Shown: positions 29,483-37,770, counted from the first letter of the stretch. The stretch: 45,183 bases of DNA from a bacterium (GCA_019424865.1 JAHYYS010000009.1:1-45183), one strand, 5' to 3'. The notes: generated from the sequence alone by a model not told the origin. Numbers and translations are program-made.

Positions 29483-31312
29483 ATGAAGAATGAGAAACTG
29501 AGAAATGTGGCGATTATTGCCCATGTAGACCACGGAAAGACCACCCTGGTGGACGAGATGCTCAAGCAGTCGGGCGTCTATCGGGAGAACCAGGCGGTGG
29601 TGGAGCGGGTGATGGACTCCAACGACCTGGAGCGGGAGCGGGGCATCACCATTCTGGCCAAAAATACCGCGGTGGAATATAAGGGTGTGAAAATCAACAT
29701 TGTGGACACCCCGGGCCACGCCGACTTCGGCGGCGAGGTGGAGCGCATCCTGAAGATGGTCAACGGCGTTATCCTGCTGGTGGACGCCGCCGAGGGCCCC
29801 ATGCCCCAGACCCGCTTTGTGCTGAGCAAGGCCCTGGAGCTGGGCCACCGGGTCATCGTGGTGGTGAACAAGATCGACCGCCCCGACCAGCGGGTGTACG
29901 AGGTCATCGACGAGGTGCTGGAGCTGCTGATGGACCTGAACGCCACCGACGAGCAGCTGGACTCCCCCATGCTGTTCTGCTCCGGCCGGCAGGGCACCGC
30001 CTCCGTCCAGCCCGACGTGGCGGGCAGCAACCTGCAGCCCCTGTTCGACACCATTCTGGAGTACATCCCCGCCCCCGAGGCCGACGTGGACGCCCCCTTC
30101 CAGATGCTGGTGTCCTCCATTGACTACAACGAGTTTGTGGGCCGCATCGCCATCGGCCGCATTGAGCGGGGGACCATCAAGCAGAACCAGGAGATCGTGG
30201 TGTGCAACTACCACGACCCGGACGCCGCCCCCAAGAAGGCCAAGGCCACGGCCCTGTATGAGTTTGACGGCCTGGCCAAGGTCCCCGTTCAGGAGGCCAC
30301 CGCCGGCAACATCATCGCCATGAGCGGAATCGGCGACGTGACCATCGGCGACACGGTGTGCGCCCCCGACGCCCCGGAGCCCATCGAGTTTGTGAAAATC
30401 TCCGCCCCCACCATCGAGATGACCTTCTCGGTGAACGACTCCCCCTTTGCCGGCCGGGAGGGCAAGTTTGTCACCTCCCGCCAGCTGCGGGAGCGGCTGT
30501 TCCGGGAGACGCTGAAGGACGTGTCCCTGAAGGTGTCCGAGGTGGAGAATTCCACCGACTCCTTCAATGTGGCCGGCCGGGGCGAGATGTCCCTGTCCAT
30601 CCTGATGGAGACCATGCGCCGGGAGGGCTATGAGTTCCAGGTCTCCCCTCCCCGGGTGCTGTATCAGGAGATCGACGGCCAGAAGTGCGAGCCCCTGGAG
30701 CGCCTGGTGGTGGACGTGCCCGGCGACTGCGTGGGGGCGGTGATGGAGAAGATCGGCTCCCGCAAGGGCGAGTTTTTGACCATGAACCCGGTGGGCAGCC
30801 GCACCAAGCTGGAGTTCCTGGTCCCCTCCCGGGGCCTGTTCGGCTACCGCAACGAGTTTTTGACCGACACCAAGGGCGAGGGCATTATGGCCTCCGTCTT
30901 TGAGAAGTACGCCCCGGTGAAGGGGGAGATTCAGCGCCGGAATACCGGCTCCCTGGTGGCCTTTGAGACGGGCGAGGCGGTGACCTACGGCCTCTATAAC
31001 GCCCAGGAGCGGGGCTCCTTGTTCATCGGCCCGGGCACCCCGGTGTACGCCGGCATGATTGTGGGCGAGACCCCCAAGGCGGAGGACATCTCCGTCAACG
31101 TGTGCAAGAAGAAGCAGCTGACCAACATGCGGGCCTCCGGCTCCGACGAGGCGCTGCGGCTCACCCCGCCCCGCCAGCTGTCCCTGGAGCAGTGCCTGGA
31201 GTTTTTGGCGGACGACGAGCTGCTGGAGTGCACCCCCGAAAACCTGCGCCTGCGCAAGCGCATTCTGGACCACGGAATGCGGATGCGGGAGGCGTCGAAG
31301 AAGAAGGGCTGA
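29483..31312 (+). CDS. typA: Translational GTPase TypA/BipA
   Basis: A 609-residue ribosome-binding GTPase used in large-subunit assembly and stress or cold adaptation. G1 AHVDHGKTTL (13-22), the GITI switch (RERGITILAKN), G3 DTPGHADF, G4 NKIDRP and the family-specific C-terminal domain (TRKL...RGLFGYRNEFLTDTKGEG) are all intact, and the length is normal. AGGAGG precedes the start. Its stop codon abuts copy 2 of the mosaic hairpin repeat, whose last hairpin acts as terminator. Confidence 0.98.
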   Translation: MKNEKLRNVAIIAHVDHGKTTLVDEMLKQSGVYRENQAVVERVMDSNDLERERGITILAKNTAVEYKGVKINIVDTPGHADFGGEVERILKMVNGVILLVDAAEGPMPQTRFVLSKALELGHRVIVVVNKIDRPDQRVYEVIDEVLELLMDLNATDEQLDSPMLFCSGRQGTASVQPDVAGSNLQPLFDTILEYIPAPEADVDAPFQMLVSSIDYNEFVGRIAIGRIERGTIKQNQEIVVCNYHDPDAAPKKAKATALYEFDGLAKVPVQEATAGNIIAMSGIGDVTIGDTVCAPDAPEPIEFVKISAPTIEMTFSVNDSPFAGREGKFVTSRQLRERLFRETLKDVSLKVSEVENSTDSFNVAGRGEMSLSILMETMRREGYEFQVSPPRVLYQEIDGQKCEPLERLVVDVPGDCVGAVMEKIGSRKGEFLTMNPVGSRTKLEFLVPSRGLFGYRNEFLTDTKGEGIMASVFEKYAPVKGEIQRRNTGSLVAFETGEAVTYGLYNAQERGSLFIGPGTPVYAGMIVGETPKAEDISVNVCKKKQLTNMRASGSDEALRLTPPRQLSLEQCLEFLADDELLECTPENLRLRKRILDHGMRMREASKKKG

Positions 31313-31480
31313 GACTGTCGAAAAAGTCGGACTGCCTTTCATGAGAGGTGTCATTTCCGACGTACACGCCGCCGGAAATGACGGATTCAATTTGATTCCT
31401 GCGGCTGCGGCCGCAGGAACTCCCTGCGGGAGGGCTTCTTTGACAAGCTGAGGGCGCGCCGCTGTTTAAGCGGCGCGCCC
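31311..31480 (+). repeat. Mosaic hairpin repeat, copy 2
   Basis: It starts inside the typA stop codon with GAGACTGTCGAAAAAGT, then GGTGTCATTTCC...GGAAATGAC, TCCTGCGGC/GCCGCAGGA, AACTCCCTGCGGGAGGGC and GACAAGCTGAG. It lacks the CACGAAATT module of copies 1 and 3. The closing hairpin GGGCGCGCCGCT/AGCGGCGCGCCC (31452-31480) is followed by CTTTTCC and is a plausible typA terminator. Bases 31481-31544 show nothing further. Confidence 0.85.
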
Positions 31481-31544
31481 CTTTTCCAGCCATGAGAGAT
31501 ATGGGAAAAGGGATCCGGGTGTCAGGACGCCGGGAAAACGCGGG

Positions 31545-31573
31545 TTGAAAAAGGCACCGGCACAGGGTAGAAT
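31545..31573 (+). promoter_or_regulatory. Promoter of the short ORF-tadA unit
   Basis: TTGAAA (31545-31550), 17 bases and TAGAAT (31568-31573). Confidence 0.75.
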
Positions 31574-31596
31574 AGTGCAAAAAGGCGGTGACACCC

Positions 31597-31683
31597 ATGA
31601 AAAAATTTGAGTATCAATTTGCGGGCATCAACCCCCTGCTGAGTCCTGACCGGGGCGAAAAGGTCCGGGGGAGCGGAGCATGA
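31597..31683 (+). CDS. 28-residue ORF overlapping the tadA start
   Basis: MKKFEYQFAGINPLLSPDRG, ending EKVRGSGA. It has a ribosome site AGGCGGTG and its TGA overlaps the tadA ATG as ATGA, so tadA may be translated by coupling. The first residues recall small DUF4177-type proteins, but the frame is far too short. It may be a leader peptide or the remnant of such a gene. Confidence 0.5.
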   Translation: MKKFEYQFAGINPLLSPDRGEKVRGSGA

Positions 31684-32141
31684 GCCACGAGGAGTTTATG
31701 AGCCAGGCCCTGGACCTGGCCCGGGAGGCGGCGGAGCGGGGGGACGTGCCGGTGGGCTGCGTCATTGTGAAAGACGGCCAGGTCATCGGCCGGGGGCGCA
31801 ACCGCCGGGAGGAGCGGGGGGATGCCACCGCCCACGCCGAGCTGGAGGCCATCCGGGAGGCCTGTGCCCGGGTGGGCAGCTGGCGGCTCCACGGCTGCGA
31901 GCTGTATGTCACCATGGAGCCCTGCCCCATGTGCGCCGGGGGCATCATCAACGCCCGGATCCGCGCGGTGCACTATGGGGTGCGGGACGAAAAGGCGGGG
32001 TGCTGCGCCTCGGTGCTCAACCTGTTCGAGGAGCCCTTTAATCACCACCCCCGCATCTACCGGGGGCCCCTGGAGCGGGAGTGCCAGGGGGTGCTTCAGG
32101 GCTTTTTTGAACAGCTCAGAGGCGAAAAAGAAAAGATTTAA
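31680..32141 (+). CDS. tadA: tRNA adenosine-34 deaminase
   Basis: A 153-residue zinc deaminase that converts A34 to inosine in tRNA-Arg(ACG). The active site HAE (His52-Glu54) and PCPMCAGG (Cys82, Cys85) are intact, as is the RAVHYGVRDEKAG strand. The ATG at 31680 overlaps the preceding short ORF. The stop codon lies inside the OmpR-type box of the first small RNA. Confidence 0.97.
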   Translation: MSHEEFMSQALDLAREAAERGDVPVGCVIVKDGQVIGRGRNRREERGDATAHAELEAIREACARVGSWRLHGCELYVTMEPCPMCAGGIINARIRAVHYGVRDEKAGCCASVLNLFEEPFNHHPRIYRGPLERECQGVLQGFFEQLRGEKEKI

Positions 32142-32191
32142 AGCTTTTGTAACAATTGCGGGTGACTTTTTTAATAATCAGCGGATATACT
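32137..32191 (+). promoter_or_regulatory. Promoter and OmpR-family-type box of small RNA 1
   Basis: The box is TTTAAA-GCTTT-TGTAAC (32137-32153), two hexamers in an 11-base period. GTGACT (32162-32167), 18 bases and TATACT (32186-32191) follow. The 45 bases 32132-32176 match 32304-32348 at 37 positions. Confidence 0.65.
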
Positions 32192-32197
32192 GATACT

Positions 32198-32277
32198 CGC
32201 AAGGCAAGAACATCTTTTCATTCTATCCTCCAATTTCTTTGAGGGGCTGACGGAGATCCGTCAGCCCCTTCTCCTTT
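32198..32277 (+). ncRNA. Candidate small RNA 1 (CCUCC loop, intrinsic terminator)
   Basis: About 80 bases from the predicted start near 32198 to the T-rich tail. It ends in a perfect 12-bp hairpin GGGGCTGACGGA/TCCGTCAGCCCC (32243-32268) followed by TTCTCCTTT. The body has GCAAGA, ACA, TTTCATT and ATCCTCC in the same order as RNA 2. The unpaired UCCUCC could pair with ribosome-binding sites. No open frame with a ribosome site is present. Confidence 0.65.
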
Positions 32278-32308
32278 CCCGTGGGGAAAAGGCCGGGCGG
32301 GGGAAAGA

Positions 32309-32363
32309 TTTAAACTTTATGTAACAACTGGGGTTGGATTTTTTAATATCTTTCCCGTATTAT
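32309..32363 (+). promoter_or_regulatory. Promoter and OmpR-family-type box of small RNA 2
   Basis: The box is TTTAAA-CTTTA-TGTAAC (32309-32325). TTGGAT (32334-32339), 18 bases and TATTAT (32358-32363) follow. All distances equal those of unit 1. Confidence 0.65.
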
Positions 32364-32369
32364 AAAATC

Positions 32370-32463
32370 TGCAAGAGACAGTTCGTTTCATTTGGATCCT
32401 CTTTTTCAGCAGCAAGACCCGGAGCGCCTTGGAGCCGGCGCGTCCGGGTCTTGGTGTTTTTTT
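32370..32463 (+). ncRNA. Candidate small RNA 2 (paralogue of RNA 1)
   Basis: About 94 bases. GCAAGAGACA, TTTCATT and GGATCCTCTTTTTC are followed by a long hairpin (AAGACCCGGA 32414-32423 with TCCGGGTCTT 32443-32452, inner GCGCC/GGCGC) and GGTG plus seven T. It is an autonomous unit between tadA and the convergent thiolase gene. Confidence 0.65.
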
Positions 32464-32488
32464 GTGCAGATGGGCGGACAGACAAGGG

Positions 32489-32520
32489 AAGGCCCCGCGG
32501 CTGCCGCGCCGCGGGGCCTT
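32489..32520. terminator. Hairpin between small RNA 2 and thiolase
   Basis: Perfect 12-bp stem AAGGCCCCGCGG/CCGCGGGGCCTT with an 8-base loop, followed by CTGTCT on plus and CCCTTGTCTG on minus. It probably ends the thiolase transcript. Confidence 0.6.
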
Positions 32521-32578
32521 CTGTCTATCTGTGACCCTTCCAAATCACATGACGCTGATTGAGGGGACGGTCAGGGCG

Positions 32579-33838
32579 TCAGCACTTCTCGAAGATGGTG
32601 GCAACGCCCATGCCGCCGCCGATGCACAGGGTGGCCAGGCCCTTCTTGGCCTCGGGCCGCTTCTGCATCTCATGCAGCAGGGTGACGATGATGCGCGCGC
32701 CGGACGCGCCCACGGGGTGGCCGATGGAGATGGCGCCGCCGTTGACGTTGACCTTGCTCATGTCGAACTTCAGCTCACGGGCCACGGCGATGGACTGGGC
32801 GGCAAAGGCCTCGTTGGCCTCCACCAGGTCGATGTCCTCGATCTTCAGGCCGGCCTTGTCCATAGCCTGACGGGAGGCCACCACGGGGCCCACGCCCATA
32901 ATCTTGGGATCCACGCCGCCCTGGCCCCAGCTGACCAGCTTGGCCATGGGCTTCAGGCCGTACTTCTCCACGGCCTGCTTGGAGGCCAGCACGATGGCGG
33001 CGGCGCCGTCGTTAATGCCGGAGGCATTGCCGGCGGTGACCCGCTGCACGTGCTTGCGGGTGTCGGCCTCGTGGATCCCAGTGGGCTGGAAGGTATGGAC
33101 CACCTGATCCTCCACGCCCTCGGGGCCCACGGGGAACGCGCCCTTCAGCTTGGCCAGCGCCTCCACCGTGGTGCCCTCGCGGGGATGCTCGTCCCGCTTG
33201 AACTCCACCATCTGCTTCTTCTGCTTCACCATGACGGGGACGATCTCATCGTCAAACCGGCCGGCATCCCGGGCGGCGCAGGCCTTCTGCTGGGAGGCGG
33301 CGGCAAACTCGTCCAGCTCCTGGCGGGTGATGCCCCACACGTCGCAGATATTCTCGGCGGTGGTGCCCATGTGATAGTCGTTAAAAGCGTCCCACAGGCC
33401 GTCCTTCACCATGGAGTCCACCATCTTGTTGTCAAACATCCGGGCGCCCCACCGGGCGGAGGGCAGGGCATAGGGGGCGGCAGACATATTCTCGGTGCCG
33501 CCGGCCACCACGATGTCGGCGTCGCCGGCCAGGATGGAGCGGGCGCCCTCGATAACGGACTTCATGCCGGAGCCGCACACCATGCCCACGGTGTAGGCGG
33601 GGACGCTGACGGGCACACCGGCCTTCAAGGAGGCCTGGCGGGCCACGTTCTGGCCCTGGGCGGCGGTGAGGATGCAGCCGAACATGACCTCGTCCACCTG
33701 CTCGGGCTTGACGCCGGCGCGGTTCAGGGCCTCCTTGATGACAATGGAGCCCAGCTCCGCGGCCGGGGTGTCCTTCAGAGAGCCGCCGAAGGAGCCCACG
33801 GCAGTGCGGCAGCAGTTGACAATATAGATCTCTTTCAT
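32579..33838 (-). CDS. thlA: Acetyl-CoA C-acetyltransferase (thiolase)
   Basis: A 419-residue biosynthetic thiolase that condenses two acetyl-CoA to acetoacetyl-CoA, the first step of butyrate formation. The nucleophile Cys88 (MVCGSGMKS), GHPVGASG His and CIGGGMG Cys are intact. It is ~27 residues longer than usual (~392) because of an insertion at about 238-266 (GPEGVEDQVVHTF onward) just before VTAGNASG. ATG 33838 follows GGAGG. The promoter is at 33906-33934. No butyrate-pathway partner is in this window. Confidence 0.95.
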   Translation of the reverse strand: MKEIYIVNCCRTAVGSFGGSLKDTPAAELGSIVIKEALNRAGVKPEQVDEVMFGCILTAAQGQNVARQASLKAGVPVSVPAYTVGMVCGSGMKSVIEGARSILAGDADIVVAGGTENMSAAPYALPSARWGARMFDNKMVDSMVKDGLWDAFNDYHMGTTAENICDVWGITRQELDEFAAASQQKACAARDAGRFDDEIVPVMVKQKKQMVEFKRDEHPREGTTVEALAKLKGAFPVGPEGVEDQVVHTFQPTGIHEADTRKHVQRVTAGNASGINDGAAAIVLASKQAVEKYGLKPMAKLVSWGQGGVDPKIMGVGPVVASRQAMDKAGLKIEDIDLVEANEAFAAQSIAVARELKFDMSKVNVNGGAISIGHPVGASGARIIVTLLHEMQKRPEAKKGLATLCIGGGMGVATIFEKC

Positions 33839-33905
33839 GATGTCTGTTACCTCCAAAAAATAATTTGACGGCAGAAGCCGCCGGGTTTCTGCTCTTATGT
33901 AGAGA

Positions 33906-33934
33906 ATTATATCGGAGCCCACGGCAAAAAGCAA
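33906..33934 (-). promoter_or_regulatory. Promoter of the thiolase gene
   Basis: On the minus strand TTGCTT (33929-33934), 17 bases and a perfect TATAAT (33906-33911). Confidence 0.85.
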
Positions 33935-34032
33935 TACGTTTTTGTGTAAAATCCCGTTGGATTTCCCTCCGCCAAAAGACGGAAATTCGACGCTGGACAA
34001 AAAATGTACCGGAAGTTCCCCCCTTCCGGCGG

Positions 34033-34084
34033 AAAAAACGCGGCCCCCGGCCGCCGGCAGGCGGCACAGGGGCCGGAACAGGGA
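34033..34084 (-). terminator. Terminator of the GntR-ABC operon
   Basis: On the minus strand GGCCCC...GCCGCC pairs with GGCGGC...GGGGGCC, followed by GCG and six T. Confidence 0.8.
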
Positions 34085-34116
34085 GGGAATCAGCCGCTTT
34101 TTTTGACGGATTTTGT

Positions 34117-36102
34117 TCAGGAAACCGTCTGGGCCGGCGCCGACTCGTCCGCCTGGGAGAGGGCGGAACCGCCGTGGGGGATCAGCGCATACTGGGAGCC
34201 CAGCGCGCCCATGCGCTCCAGCCAGTCCAGGGTGCGGCTGGCCTCCGGGGTGAGGGTGATATAGAATTCCACCGAGGTGCCCGACGCCGGTTTTCCGGCG
34301 CTGGCCTTGGGCATCTCAAAGCAGAACACCAGATCGGTCTGATAGGTGTGGTCCAGGCGCGCCTGGTCGTCGAAGAGGTAGCGCACGCCGATGGTTCCGT
34401 CGGCAAAGTCGGCCCGCACCGCCTGCCACAGCCCCGCCAGATCCTCGCCGGCGGCGCCGTCCAGGTATTGGATGTCCTGATATGCGTATTCCGTCCCCGA
34501 CCCATCGCTGGGATAGTGGTAGACGCCGGAGAGATAGGCCTCCACCAGGCGGCCCTGCTGGTAGTAGTCAAAGTTATAGCTGCGCGCTGTAATATCCCGG
34601 TCGGCGTTGATGCGGCTGGCGCACCAGGTGACCGAACCCTCCTGGTTCTCCTCGCTTTGGAAGATGGGGACGGAGTGGTACTCCCGGGTGAGGGTGGAGC
34701 CGTTTTTCAGGGTGTAGGTCAGCTCCAGATAGATATAGTTGTCCCCCGGCTCGTAGGTTCTGCTGTTGTAGGTACGCGCCCGTTCATTGATGATGGCCCG
34801 GTGCAGGTCGGTGAACAGGGCGATCTTCTGGGTGTCGTTCAGGGCGGAGAGCTGAAGGGTGCCGCTGTCATAGGGACCGCCCAGATTGCCCGACACCGTC
34901 AGTGCGGCCACATCCTGGGCGTCCGGCACCCGGTTTACCACCCCAAACACGTCAAAGGCGCAGCAGGCGCACAGCACGGCCAGGGCGGCCACCGTGACCA
35001 CGCCCCCCTTCCAGGCCCGCAGCACCCGGAAGGATTTTTTCAGCAGCATCTCCGCCGCAAAATAGCCTGCGGCGGCCCAGAACAGCACGCACAGGGTCAG
35101 GGACAGGGAGAGGGTGTTGTCCACCCAGCCGAAGAAGGCGGCCGTCCAGGTCCCGAAGCACAGCCCGGCGCACAGGGCGACGCCGTATTTGAAGACCGGC
35201 CGCACCAGGGCGATGGACACCACGTCCCCCGCCGACTCCACATGGCGGTAGCGATAGACCATCAGGGCCAGCACCGCCAGCACCACCCCGGCGGCGGCAT
35301 AGGCGGCCACGGTGGCGGGGGAGGCCAGATACCATTCGCCGGTGGTTGAGGTGATCTCGCCCACGGTGATGGTCGCTGCGTTCCAGTCGCAGGCATCCCC
35401 CAGGGCGTATACCGGGGTGCAGTACATCACAAAAGAGCCACCCAACCAGCCTCGGGCGGGATAACCATAAAAAAACCGGGACAGCAGCTGGGCAAGCAGG
35501 GTGGAGACCACCATGACCAGAAAGTTCAAAATGCCGTAGAAGGCGGGCAGGGCCAGGATGTGGCCGGTGAACATGGCGCAGAAGGAGGCGAAGGAGAAGA
35601 AGAACAGGCAGGTACCGCTCTGCACCAGCAGCCACAGGCCCAGAGAGGGCAGGGCGCAGGCCCAGCTGTCCGGGGGCAGAAGGGCCAGCTCCACCGCCAG
35701 GGTGAGGAAGGCCACCGCCAGGTGGGGCAGCAGGAAGAAGGACACCCCGGCCAGGTACTGGGTGGTGAACAGGCCCTCCCGCCGCATGGGCAGGGCGTGC
35801 ATCATGCAGGCGGAGCGGCTGGAGTACAGATAGCCGAACACCGCCATGGCGCACACCGCGCCGAAGAAAAAGGAGACCAGCACCCCGCCGGAGAGCAGGT
35901 CGGGGATATTGCGGGCCCAGTCCAGCAGCTGCTGCTGGGCCTGGGACACGCTGTCCCAGCGCCGGGTATAGAAATACTGGTTGAGCAGATTCAGGGGCAG
36001 GGCAAACAGCCACAGCAGGCCATACAGCGCCCACAGGGGCCAGAAGCGCAGCATGGTCTTGCGGTAGAGGGTGGGATTAAAGTACGATGTCCCGGACCGC
36101 AT
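34117..36102 (-). CDS. ABC transporter permease with large extracytoplasmic domain
   Basis: A 661-residue membrane protein. Helices near 17-37, 62-82 and several more to about 250 precede a pair near 285-345, and a ~300-residue outside domain forms the C-terminus. The layout resembles the large permeases that go with YtrA-type GntR regulators and a single ATPase. The substrate is unknown; antimicrobial-peptide or envelope stress is typical for the group. ATG 36102 follows GGGAGG and overlaps the ATPase gene end by 26 bases. Confidence 0.8.
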   Translation of the reverse strand: MRSGTSYFNPTLYRKTMLRFWPLWALYGLLWLFALPLNLLNQYFYTRRWDSVSQAQQQLLDWARNIPDLLSGGVLVSFFFGAVCAMAVFGYLYSSRSACMMHALPMRREGLFTTQYLAGVSFFLLPHLAVAFLTLAVELALLPPDSWACALPSLGLWLLVQSGTCLFFFSFASFCAMFTGHILALPAFYGILNFLVMVVSTLLAQLLSRFFYGYPARGWLGGSFVMYCTPVYALGDACDWNAATITVGEITSTTGEWYLASPATVAAYAAAGVVLAVLALMVYRYRHVESAGDVVSIALVRPVFKYGVALCAGLCFGTWTAAFFGWVDNTLSLSLTLCVLFWAAAGYFAAEMLLKKSFRVLRAWKGGVVTVAALAVLCACCAFDVFGVVNRVPDAQDVAALTVSGNLGGPYDSGTLQLSALNDTQKIALFTDLHRAIINERARTYNSRTYEPGDNYIYLELTYTLKNGSTLTREYHSVPIFQSEENQEGSVTWCASRINADRDITARSYNFDYYQQGRLVEAYLSGVYHYPSDGSGTEYAYQDIQYLDGAAGEDLAGLWQAVRADFADGTIGVRYLFDDQARLDHTYQTDLVFCFEMPKASAGKPASGTSVEFYITLTPEASRTLDWLERMGALGSQYALIPHGGSALSQADESAPAQTVS

Positions 36103-36979
36103 AGTCCTCACCTCCCAATTCGTAAATGAAGATTTCCTCCAGGGACAGGGGCAAAGCCTCCATCAGGATGGGGGAGTACACCGCCATGCGGGTTTTAATC
36201 TCGGCGGGGCTTCCCCGGACAATCAGGGTGTACACCCGCCCCACCTGGGAGGTGTGCAGCACCTTCAGATCCTCCGGCAGCCTGGGCAGGCCGGGCTCCT
36301 GGAAGGCCAGCTGCAGCTTGACCACGTTGTCCTGCAGGTCGGTGAGGGAGCGCTCCAGCAGCACCTTGCCGTGGGAGAGGATGCCCACGTGGTCGCACAC
36401 GTCCTCCAGCTCCCGCAGGTTGTGGGAGGAGATGAGCACCGTGGTCCCCCGCTGGGCCACGTCCCCCATGAGCAGGGACCACACCTGCCGGCGCATCACC
36501 GGGTCCAGGCCGTCCACCGGCTCGTCCAGCACCAGCACATCCGGCTGACAGCACAGGGCCAGCCAGAAGGCCGACTGCTTCTGCATCCCCTTGGACAGCC
36601 GGCGGATGGGCTGCTTCTCGTCCACCTCGGGGAAGGCCTCCTTCAGGGCCTGATAGCGCTTGTCGTCAAAGCTGGGGTACATCCCGCGGTAGAACTTCAT
36701 CATGTCCCGGGTGGAGGCGGAGGCAAAGTAGTACAGCTCATCCGGAATGACCGAGATTTTGGCTTTCACCGCCGGATTTTCATACACCGGCTGGCCGTCC
36801 ACCAGCACAGAGCCGGAATCGGGGCGGTAAATGCCGGTGATATGGCGCAGAATGGTGGATTTGCCCGCCCCGTTGGGCCCCACCAGGCCGTAAATGGAGC
36901 CCTTCTCCACCGTCATGGTCAGACCGTCCAGAGCCCGGAAGCCGTCAAAGGTCTTGACCACATTGTTGACTTTGATCAC
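36077..36979 (-). CDS. ABC transporter ATP-binding protein
   Basis: A 300-residue ATPase. Walker A GPNGAGKST (about 37-45), signature LSKGMQKQ, Walker B VLVLDEP and the switch SSHNLRELE are intact. The ~80-residue C-terminal extension matches the exporter-type partners. Its GTG start (36979) overlaps the GntR stop as GTGA, so translation is coupled. It forms a GntR-ATPase-permease operon. Confidence 0.93.
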   Translation of the reverse strand: MIKVNNVVKTFDGFRALDGLTMTVEKGSIYGLVGPNGAGKSTILRHITGIYRPDSGSVLVDGQPVYENPAVKAKISVIPDELYYFASASTRDMMKFYRGMYPSFDDKRYQALKEAFPEVDEKQPIRRLSKGMQKQSAFWLALCCQPDVLVLDEPVDGLDPVMRRQVWSLLMGDVAQRGTTVLISSHNLRELEDVCDHVGILSHGKVLLERSLTDLQDNVVKLQLAFQEPGLPRLPEDLKVLHTSQVGRVYTLIVRGSPAEIKTRMAVYSPILMEALPLSLEEIFIYELGGEDYAVRDIVL

Positions 36980-37350
36980 GTTGTCTCTCCCCCTTCCAGG
37001 ACCCGGATGCGGGCCCACAGCGCGGCACCCTCCATCCCCAGGAACAGCAGCTCCGCCGCCGTCTGGTCAAAGGTGCGCAGCAGCGACTGCCTGCGGCTCT
37101 CGTCCACCCCGGTGTTGGGGGCGGCGAAGGAGCCCTTGCCCGGGATGGAGTAGACATAGCCCTCTGACTCCAGGGACTCGTAGGCCCGCTGGATGGTGTT
37201 GGGATTGATGGCCAGAGCGGTGGCCATGGCGCGCACCGAGGGCAGCTTCTCCCCCTCCTGAATCGCGCCGGTGACCATAAGCCGGCGCAGGCCGTCCTTG
37301 ACCTGCTCATAAATCGGTCTGGCGTCCCGGAAATCCAGATTCAGCATCAT
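36976..37350 (-). CDS. GntR-family regulator, YtrA subfamily
   Basis: A 124-residue regulator. The winged HTH (PIYEQVKDGLRRLMVTGAIQ, LPSVRAMATALAINPNTIQRAYESLE) is followed by a short helical dimer tail, as in YtrA, with no ligand domain. ATG 37350 or 37347 can serve, with AAGGAGG upstream. It likely represses its own operon through the palindrome at 37414-37427 and releases on an envelope signal. Confidence 0.93.
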   Translation of the reverse strand: MMLNLDFRDARPIYEQVKDGLRRLMVTGAIQEGEKLPSVRAMATALAINPNTIQRAYESLESEGYVYSIPGKGSFAAPNTGVDESRRQSLLRTFDQTAAELLFLGMEGAALWARIRVLEGGETT

Positions 37351-37413
37351 TGCGGCCTCCTTTCCTTCGGCGGCCCGCCGGCCCGGGGGCGCAGGCGCCG
37401 AAAACTGTATGAA

Positions 37414-37459
37414 GTGTACTAGTACACAGTAGTATATCGAAGGCGGCGGGAAAAAACAA
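37414..37459 (-). promoter_or_regulatory. Promoter and palindromic operator of the GntR-ABC operon
   Basis: On the minus strand TTGTTT (37454-37459), 17 bases and TATACT (37431-37436). The perfect palindrome GTGTACTAGTACAC (37414-37427) covers the predicted start, as expected for a YtrA-type operator. Confidence 0.8.
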
Positions 37460-37484
37460 TTAAGAAGCGATTAAGATTTTATTA

Positions 37485-37770
37485 CGAAGCGCGGAGGCGT
37501 GCGGAGCAGCGCGGATGGACCGGAGCGAGGACGAAAAACCGAGGGGCTGCGAAGCAGACCTGTTTTGAGCCCGAGTCGCAGGGAAGCCGCGCGTCGCGCA
37601 GCCGCCGCAGCGTGACAAAACGAAGCGCGAAGGCGTGCGGAGCAGCGCGGATGGACCGGAGCGAGGACGAAAAACCGAGGGGCTGCGAAGCAGACCTGTT
37701 TTGAGCCCGAGTCGCAGGGAAGCCGCGCGTCGCGCAGCCGCCGCAGCGTGACAAAACGAAGCGCGGAGGC
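37485..37770. repeat. 136-bp tandem repeat, two full copies and a partial third
   Basis: The sequence beginning CGAAGCGCGGAGGCGTGCGG at 37485 recurs at 37621 with near identity, and its first ~14 bases again at 37757, an exact 136-base period. Frames read through it on the minus strand only because the repeat is free of stops. No known element is recognised. Confidence 0.85.

Noticed and set aside
29336..31390. A 684-codon open frame antisense to typA
   Set aside because: Same codon-bias artefact; typA is complete and canonical on the other strand.
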